Origin: Tenebrio molitor
Lineage: Eukaryota > Arthropoda > Insecta > Coleoptera > Tenebrionidae
Length of the DNA stretch: 64,000 bases
NCBI RefSeq assembly: GCF_963966145.1
Contig: NC_091051.1
Span: 7,068,001 to 7,132,000, forward strand
Direction: 5' to 3'
The notes under the pieces are model-generated. The model was not told the DNA's origin and made no database searches. It saw nothing but the letters and a program-made list of their open reading frames with translations. Shown in pieces: positions 58,050 to 64,000 of this stretch; positions within the stretch are counted from its first letter, which is position 1; each line of letters begins with the position of its first letter. The position numbers and the translations under genes are program-made.

Positions 58050-59319
58050 TGTATTCGTATATTGGTGCGTTCCATTTATCGACTGCAACGATGGCAACAG
58101 TGCAACGAGAGGCTAAATGACCCAGGCCATTCCATACTTGTGCGCAAGTCCTATAATTTTGCGCGTTATTTAAGTTTGACGTTCACGGACTTAGAAAATA
58201 TCGCAAATTTATTGTTTAAAAATTATAACAACACTTGCGTATATAATAAGAAACAATACAATAAAAGACCTTTTTTATGTAGTAAACTCATTTATACAGG
58301 TGTCCCAGAACTCGCGCGTCAGCTGTTAACTGTGAATTTTATATTTAATCCAACAAGGATTCTACAACAAACGTGAAAAGTATATTAGTTTTGAAATGAA
58401 AACGATTTTAAGATAACCAATCACACACGCCTTCCTGAAGGTAACTCTACTAAATGTATGCGTTTCCGAGGAAACGATTTTAGATGTTGCTGCTAAAAAA
58501 AACTGTGATGAAATGTTTGCACAACGAGTTTTATAAGGGTTGATTTGGCGCACGAATCCCTGGTCTAGAAAACGACCCGTAGGCGAGTTTTTTTATGTAA
58601 TTTTTTAGATTTTTTTAAAATTTTTAAATAAAAAAATTAAATTTTCAAATTCTAGGGAATTTTGTATTATGTAATTGGTAATTCAAGGTAACGGATGCAA
58701 CTACATCTGCAACATATGTTAAAAAGTAGAGTTTGAACATTAATATTGGAAGTTTTTTGGTGTAAATGACAATAATACACTGAAATATTGATAAAAATGT
58801 TCTTAGAGATCCATTAAACTACGAGTGCTTTAATAGATAGTCATAAACGACTCCAAATTGAATACAATAATAGACCTATTAAAAGATTCTAAAAACATAA
58901 TTATATCTTTAGTTTGTGTTCTACTCATCTACTGTTCTTTGCCTTACGCGCAGCACGCGGTACATGTATACTCAATTTCATATAAATGTGCATCTAAGCA
59001 AGCCATGAAAATCTGATTTTCTGTTGGTAGTAAAGCTAAAGCTAGTGACTTTAACTTTCAAAGTTGCTTGCTCTGCGCGAACCCGATTTGACTAATTTTT
59101 TAGTTTTTGTCCATTTTAACATTGCTGATTTTAAAAGCAATGTTACGTCTTTTTACTGATTAAATTAAAGTAATTCTTATTTGTTTTTGTCTTTGTATTT
59201 TTACCAAGTAAAGATTTATTGGACATGACCTTCATAAATGTGACTTTTGTAATGTAACTAAATTAAAGGTGCTTTTACAAATGCACAGCTCACTTGATGA
59301 ACATTTATATGAAATCAAT
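58050..59319. other. Gene-free stretch
   Basis: The 116-codon plus frame at 58026-58376 starts at a non-ATG codon and has no recognisable domain. A single TACAGGTGTCCCAGAACTCG terminus at 58297-58316 points to a truncated foldback copy. No gene is recognised. Confidence 0.4.
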
Positions 59320-59832
59320 TAGTGTTGGGCGATTATGAGTGATATAATCGAAATATATCGATTATAGCCGAGTAATCGATCATTCGATTATGCTCTTCGA
59401 TTATCATTCGTTAAAATAATTCGTTAGAATGTTTCGAGAAGTCGAGAACTGGATGGTAAAACGAATGATCACTCGATACGACTCGACACGACCACTCTAT
59501 TACGAGATATTCATTCGGTGGTTCTGTCATTTGGTTCTCATTGTTTTAATCTAGTGATTTTATTTCTTCCCGCATTAGTGAGGGTAGCAGAGATTAGTTT
59601 CGTTTACTTCAGTAAGATTCCAAAAAAGAACTTGATGTGAAAATTGAAATATGCGTATTATGTGACCGCCTTGGTATCATTCATAATCGTCCATCCGAGT
59701 ATCACTCGTTATTCAAAGCAACTGCGCATGCGAATCATTCATAATCGGACAATCCGAATGATCATTCGATTATACAAAGCGATTATTTCGATTAATTCGA
59801 TTATGGAAATATATCGATTATGCCCAACACTA
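59320..59832. mobile_element. Non-autonomous hAT-type element with 8-bp target duplication
   Basis: Both ends are TAGTGTTGGGC in inverted orientation. They are flanked by exact 8-base direct repeats AAATCAAT (59312-59319 and 59833-59840), the signature of hAT transposition. The 513-base interior has many copies of a TCATTCGATTAT-like motif on both strands, like the subterminal repeats that hAT transposases bind. No transposase is encoded, so the element depends on another copy for movement. Confidence 0.9.
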
Positions 59833-59840
59833 AAATCAAT

Positions 59841-60962
59841 TATAACAACAAAGCACCCAAGTTACTAACGCATGCGTATTGGTAAGGATCGTCCTGGGTT
59901 ATTTACCCTCTCGTACAGTCACAGAGATATATAAAGTAAATAGAGGATCAAAGCAATGCTTGAAATTTGTGATTAATAGCAACTGCGCAGGAGGGAACAG
60001 AGTTTGCGCAATGAATCAAAGCAGGACCGAATTCTTCAAATTTTATACTTTGAACAGGTCCGAACCCTACAATTTTTGGCCCTTCCAATATTATTTTTTT
60101 GCAATTTGAGTAATTATTACTTCGTGTCAATAAACAGAAATGTCCAAGCGGCCGATTTTTTTGACGTCTTCTCAAACTGTCACCACTTTGAGTTTTTCTA
60201 ATTTTTTCTTCCCACCATATTAGGTGCAAAAATCATCTGGAGAACCAATTGTTACAGTTTAAACGTGATCTAGAGCGTTTTTCTCAAATTCCTATCTTAA
60301 TCGTGGGAAACCACATTTTGGTCATCTCACTAATTTAGACCTACCGCTAAATGTTAATTACTCCTAATTAATGTTTTAAAAAATTATCAATTTATTATTT
60401 AGTTACATAATAATTATTATAAAACTAATTGTTAAACTAATACATTCATATCATAACTGATAAATTGATAAGTACTTACGTTGATTTTATTAAAACATTT
60501 AAATTTAATAGATTAACATTATTTTAGTTTTCAAAAAAAAATCCGCAATAGTTATTGTTTTTTAGCAGATTGCAAATAACTGCTCATTAGCTCATTCATT
60601 TCTTTTCCTTATTGTATCATATGTATATCGTTGTGGAACAAAAATGTTAAGTAGGTAATGTTAAAATAACAATGAAAAAAGTGGATGACTCATTTCACTA
60701 ACTGAAAAATAGCAGTTGAGCCCACCACTAGTTTGTTGTTTGTGGTTATTTATTTAGTTAGATCACTGACGTCTATGGTGTACCATAGAGATCAGTGGGT
60801 TGTGTTCTCTGGTAAGATGGTGATGTTGTATATAAATAAAGCGCATGCGTCGTTCCATCCCATATACCTCCATGGACGCCTCAATTTTGTTCGCGCAGCT
60901 CCGTATGTATTGCCCCTCTATTTACTTTATATATCTCTGTGCGTACAGTGCAACACCCGTTC
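59841..60962. other. Gene-free stretch
   Basis: It contains a palindrome at 60764-60798 (CACTGACGTCTATGG, 4-base loop, CCATAGAGATCAGTG). The short frames have no recognisable product. Confidence 0.4.
60764..60798. repeat. Hairpin with 15-bp arms
   Basis: CACTGACGTCTATGG is followed by TGTA and its near reverse complement, with two mismatches. Confidence 0.7.
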
Positions 60963-61240
60963 TATGGGTGTTCATTTAAATTTCCGATCAAAGCTGGGGT
61001 TGAAGAGTCGGTTGTGAACGCTCCACGCTACGGATTACGGATCAGCGGTTTAAATCTTATCGTGCGTTCATTTAAATCATCCTCAAAGTTGGCGTTGAAG
61101 TGTCAATTATGAACGCACTATACGGATCACGGATCAGCTGTTCAAATCTTACGTTTTTACATGAGTGGTGCATTCACAATCGACTCTTCAACGCCGAATT
61201 GATGCCGACTTTGACCGGAAATTTAAATGAACCCTCGATA
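60963..61240. mobile_element. Foldback family F1 copy 2, with an internal duplicated arm
   Basis: The left arm (starting TATGGGTGTTCATTTAAATT) is present twice in tandem, the second copy starting near 61066. A single inverted right arm follows (61162-61240). The related element at 14231-14430 has only one left arm. The duplicated arm carries the GTTGAAGAGTCG-like and ACGGATCACGGATCAG blocks in both copies. Confidence 0.8.
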
Positions 61241-61646
61241 CTTCAGACTGCGGAACTGCGGTAGTTGCTCGTTGCAATCGATGCCGAAATCCGAAAAACA
61301 GTTTAATTTCTTTTTGCTTATCTCCCCTCAATAGTTCGTTTACATTAGATAAGGGTCTCTACTTCTCTCTACTACTAATCAAAGCTTCAAAATGATAAGG
61401 CCAACCGTCTAATTTACAAATACATAAACAGCTGCAAACCTTCACAATGGCCTACAATTTATAATACTAACTCTGTAGTGGCAGTAATAGTCGTACATAA
61501 TTTTCCATATACAGTATCTCCCGGATTGAGTTTACAAGAGAAAAAAAAATATTTTTGATTTTACCTAACTAACTTCAGAGGAATAACATTTTTTGCTTCA
61601 TCTGAAGCCCCCATTTCCGTTATTAAAATCTCAGTATTGATACTAT
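61241..61646. other. Gene-free stretch
   Basis: AT-rich spacer between repeats. Nothing could be identified. Confidence 0.4.
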
Positions 61647-62247
61647 GGGGTCTATTCTGTAACTAATCTGTTAATTTTTAACAAGCTGTTTATTTTAGAA
61701 TTTCAACAGTAGGTACCTTTAATTTTTTTAACAGCTAGAGTTATTCTGTAACTTATTTTCAAACAGGTATGTTAAAAAAATAATTTTGACAGTACTGTTG
61801 TGTTTTACGCACTTTGTTCTCGAGTGAACTACGCTTTTTTACAAAAATCAAGTAGGTAATCGTGTAATAGCTTGACAGAACATTTGACTTTTCACGAATC
61901 GTTCATTATTCATTTTCGCTGGCTGAATCATGCACCGAACCTGGGTATCTAGCGTTCATATTTATAATATCCAATAATATTGCAATTTTTTTTACCTGAT
62001 TCGGACTATTACAAACATTAAAAAAAAAGAATTAGCCAAATCGGTCCAGGCGTTCTCTAGTGATGCGCTTAACCAAGAACATCATTTCATTCTCAAATTT
62101 TCCAATTTTCTGGGCAATTTTCTTAATTTTTCGTTCCGTAAGAACCTTCTACGAAGTATTAGAAAACATTTAAAAAAAAAGATGAATGAAATCGGTTAAG
62201 TCGTTCTCAAGTTATGCCGTGACCAAGGGAAATAGGGATTCATTTTA

Positions 62248-62737
62248 TACAGGCTGGAACAAAAGTATCAAATATTGGCTGTAACTTTTTAATTTGACAA
62301 TTTATGAAAAATTTATTTAAATGTAGGTTATAACATAGCTATTTATTTAAATGTAGGTGGCTACTTTAATAATTGGCGCTATTAATGTCAAAATTCAATT
62401 GTCTCCATGGCTAACTAGCTCTTTTTAGAAAATAACACTTTCGAATAAATTAAATCATATTTTTTTTTCTCGATTTTTTCCCATTGCAAGTGTCAACTTT
62501 TTTTACACATTCAAATGTAGAAAAAAAGCTTTACAAGAATAGGCTAAGAAATGTATAGTGTACTATTAAAAAAAAAGTTGACTGTCTTAACTTTGACATA
62601 TGTCATCGTAGAGAAGATTTGACAACATCATCTATTGTAGTTTCACAAGCGATTTACAAATATATACGATTTGCTATACTTTTTTCTTAAAACAAAAAAG
62701 ATGTAGGGCCGCGAATACCAAACTGAATCACCCGGTA
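62248..62737. mobile_element. Nested element, TACAGGCTG...CACCCGGTA ends
   Basis: The imperfect terminal repeats TACAGGCTG and (inverted) TACCGGGTG resemble the TACAGGGT foldback termini. Inside is a 30-base tandem duplication (62311-62358, unit ATTTATTTAAATGTAGGTTA...). It lies within the 61647-63695 element. Confidence 0.5.
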
Positions 62738-62739
62738 TG

Positions 62740-63099
62740 TACTATTGCGGGCAAAAAAATTGGGACATCAAATTTCTGTCAGTTTTGAAAAATTCGATGT
62801 AGTTCAAGCTTTATTGTCATTTTTTTGACACTATTCCAGCTGACAGTTTAAAAATTTATTTTATACTCCTATTTTCCTTTTCCAAATGCCCCCTTCTTTT
62901 GATAAAGGTAGATTTTGATTGGAACTTTGCATTAAATAAATATTCATTACGAGCTTACTTACAATCATTCCCTACAACCTACAATACTTAATGACAACGT
63001 CAATCAATTCAAAGTAGGGTTAGAATCAGATAAGGGTTGTTTCACATTAAAAGTCAAGACAATGACGTTGATTTCCCACTTTTTTGCCCGCAATAGTAC
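62740..63099. mobile_element. MITE with TACTATTGCGGGC ends
   Basis: The left TACTATTGCGGGCAAAAAAA and the right TTTTTTGCCCGCAATAGTA are exact inverted copies over 19 bases, and the match continues inward with changes. The unit is 360 bases and abuts the preceding nested element. Confidence 0.8.
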
Positions 63100-63430
63100 A
63101 TCGGCTTACTGAGGCTTCACTCATTCCCAAAAAAACGTTTGCTCCCACATCAGTCTGGTAACTACCATGACTCAAAAAATATAACGTACAGAATACATTA
63201 TCAAATGATTCGGAATTGCTGTTCTTCTGACACCAGGTGACAAGTGAATAACCACCTCCTCGAGAACAAATTGAACTGCTTCTTCATTTAAGCGGAAGAA
63301 TTCAATAAATTGTTTGTGAGGCAACTCAAATGGGTTACTCTAGTCTCTTAAATTCCGATGAAATAAATGAAATTGATATCTGAAAATTTAATAAAACAGG
63401 TGCTGTTAATTTTTAACAGCTTTTGAACTT

Positions 63431-63612
63431 AAGCTTGTTTGACACGATACTAAATTTTTGAGAAAATTTACTAGTAAATGAGAGAGGACCAATGAACGAT
63501 CAGGATCTGACAAAGACAGACTATGATCCTGATCGTTCATTGGTCCTGTCGAGGGTCTCTCTCATTTTCTAACAAATTTACTACGAAATTTAGCATCGTG
63601 TCAAACAAGCTT
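63431..63612. mobile_element. 182-bp near-perfect hairpin element
   Basis: The arms start AAGCTTGTTTGACACGAT and run inward to the exact inverted pair around GGACCAATGAACGATCAGGA, leaving a loop of about 20 bases. Almost the whole unit can fold into one stem. Confidence 0.85.
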
Positions 63613-63695
63613 TAGAGAATAGATTTTTCGTAAACAGCACTGTTAATTTTTAAGGGATTGTTAAAAATTAACAGATTAGTTACAGAATAGACCCC

Positions 63696-64000
63696 AGTAT
63701 TCTTAAATTAACATTTTTTGTTAAAATTTGGACTAATTTGTTATAAATTTTATTACAATTGGCCTGTTTTTTTGACAAACAACTTATTACTGTTTCAAAA
63801 TGTTGTCTTTAGAACAAAGAATTTATTTAATCCAATGTTGGACCGGTTTTTGTCACATAATTACATACAAAATTTAATGAAAAATTTCCCAACAGTTATG
63901 TATCAGGCATGGGTGTTCAGAAGCTTAAACTTTGAATACAGGGTTGAATTATGTACAGAAAACGGCGCATAGTTAATAGAATTGTTTTATATTCAATCAT
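63696..64000. other. Window end, no gene recognised
   Basis: An 84-codon plus-strand frame (63718-63972) begins at a non-ATG codon and shows no recognisable domain. Confidence 0.35.

Larger units (their letters stand above)
61647..63695. mobile_element. 2-kb composite element with GGGGTCTATTCTGTAACT ends
   Basis: The left end GGGGTCTATTCTGTAACTAA, followed by TCTGTTAATTTTTAACAA, is inverted exactly at 63655-63695. Between the ends are further elements: 62248-62737, 62740-63099 and 63431-63612. No transposase frame is present. The inner parts at 62020-62210 contain two copies of an AATCGGT...GTTCTC..GTTATGC-like motif, similar to the 3' ends of insect LINEs. Confidence 0.7.

Noticed and set aside
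58026..58376. 116-codon plus-strand frame next to OVCA2
   Set aside because: Non-ATG start, no domain, and it runs across a repeat terminus near 58297.

Overview
The window is eukaryotic nuclear DNA, AT-rich and full of short repeats, from an insect. Every multi-exon gene I could assemble has very short introns (41 to 59 bases, all GT-AG except one GC-AG; the only long one is a 722-base repeat-filled intron). This gene style and the tRNA-derived SINEs fit a beetle (Coleoptera), but that is an inference. No bacterial, CRISPR or viral gene system is visible.

Layout. Positions 1-29.4 kb hold no protein gene I can support. They carry terminal-inverted-repeat and foldback elements, a decayed non-LTR retrotransposon, two copies of a tRNA-derived SINE, an old duplicated non-coding block, and unique-looking intergenic or intronic sequence. 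At 29.7-32.2 kb (minus) lies a complete 10-exon NRF-6-like membrane acyltransferase, bracketed by two same-orientation copies of a ~150-base repeat. 32.7-39.7 kb is again gene-free. At 39.8-40.55 kb (minus) is a small secreted protein made of three TIL (cysteine-rich inhibitor) domains. 40.6-48.8 kb is repeat-rich and gene-free.

48.8-58 kb is a compact housekeeping cluster: TLCD5/TMEM136-like (minus, intronless), an unrecognised 97-residue protein (plus), ALKBH1-like dioxygenase (minus), V-ATPase subunit D (plus), the CCR4-NOT deadenylase Pop2/CNOT7 (minus) and an OVCA2-like serine hydrolase (minus). Two of these pairs share short head-to-head promoters (124 and 268 bases between start codons), and two pairs are tail-to-tail. 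58-64 kb is a nest of non-autonomous DNA transposons, including a hAT-type element with an exact 8-base target duplication.

The genes are not an operon-like pathway. They act separately in lipid and membrane biology (NRF-6-like, TLCD5-like), extracellular protease control (TIL), nucleic-acid demethylation (ALKBH1), organelle acidification (V-ATPase D), mRNA decay (Pop2) and ester hydrolysis (OVCA2). The most distinctive feature of the window is its repeat biology: a large, diverse set of foldback elements, many ending in TACAGG(G), several nested in one another, with two inside a V-ATPase intron.
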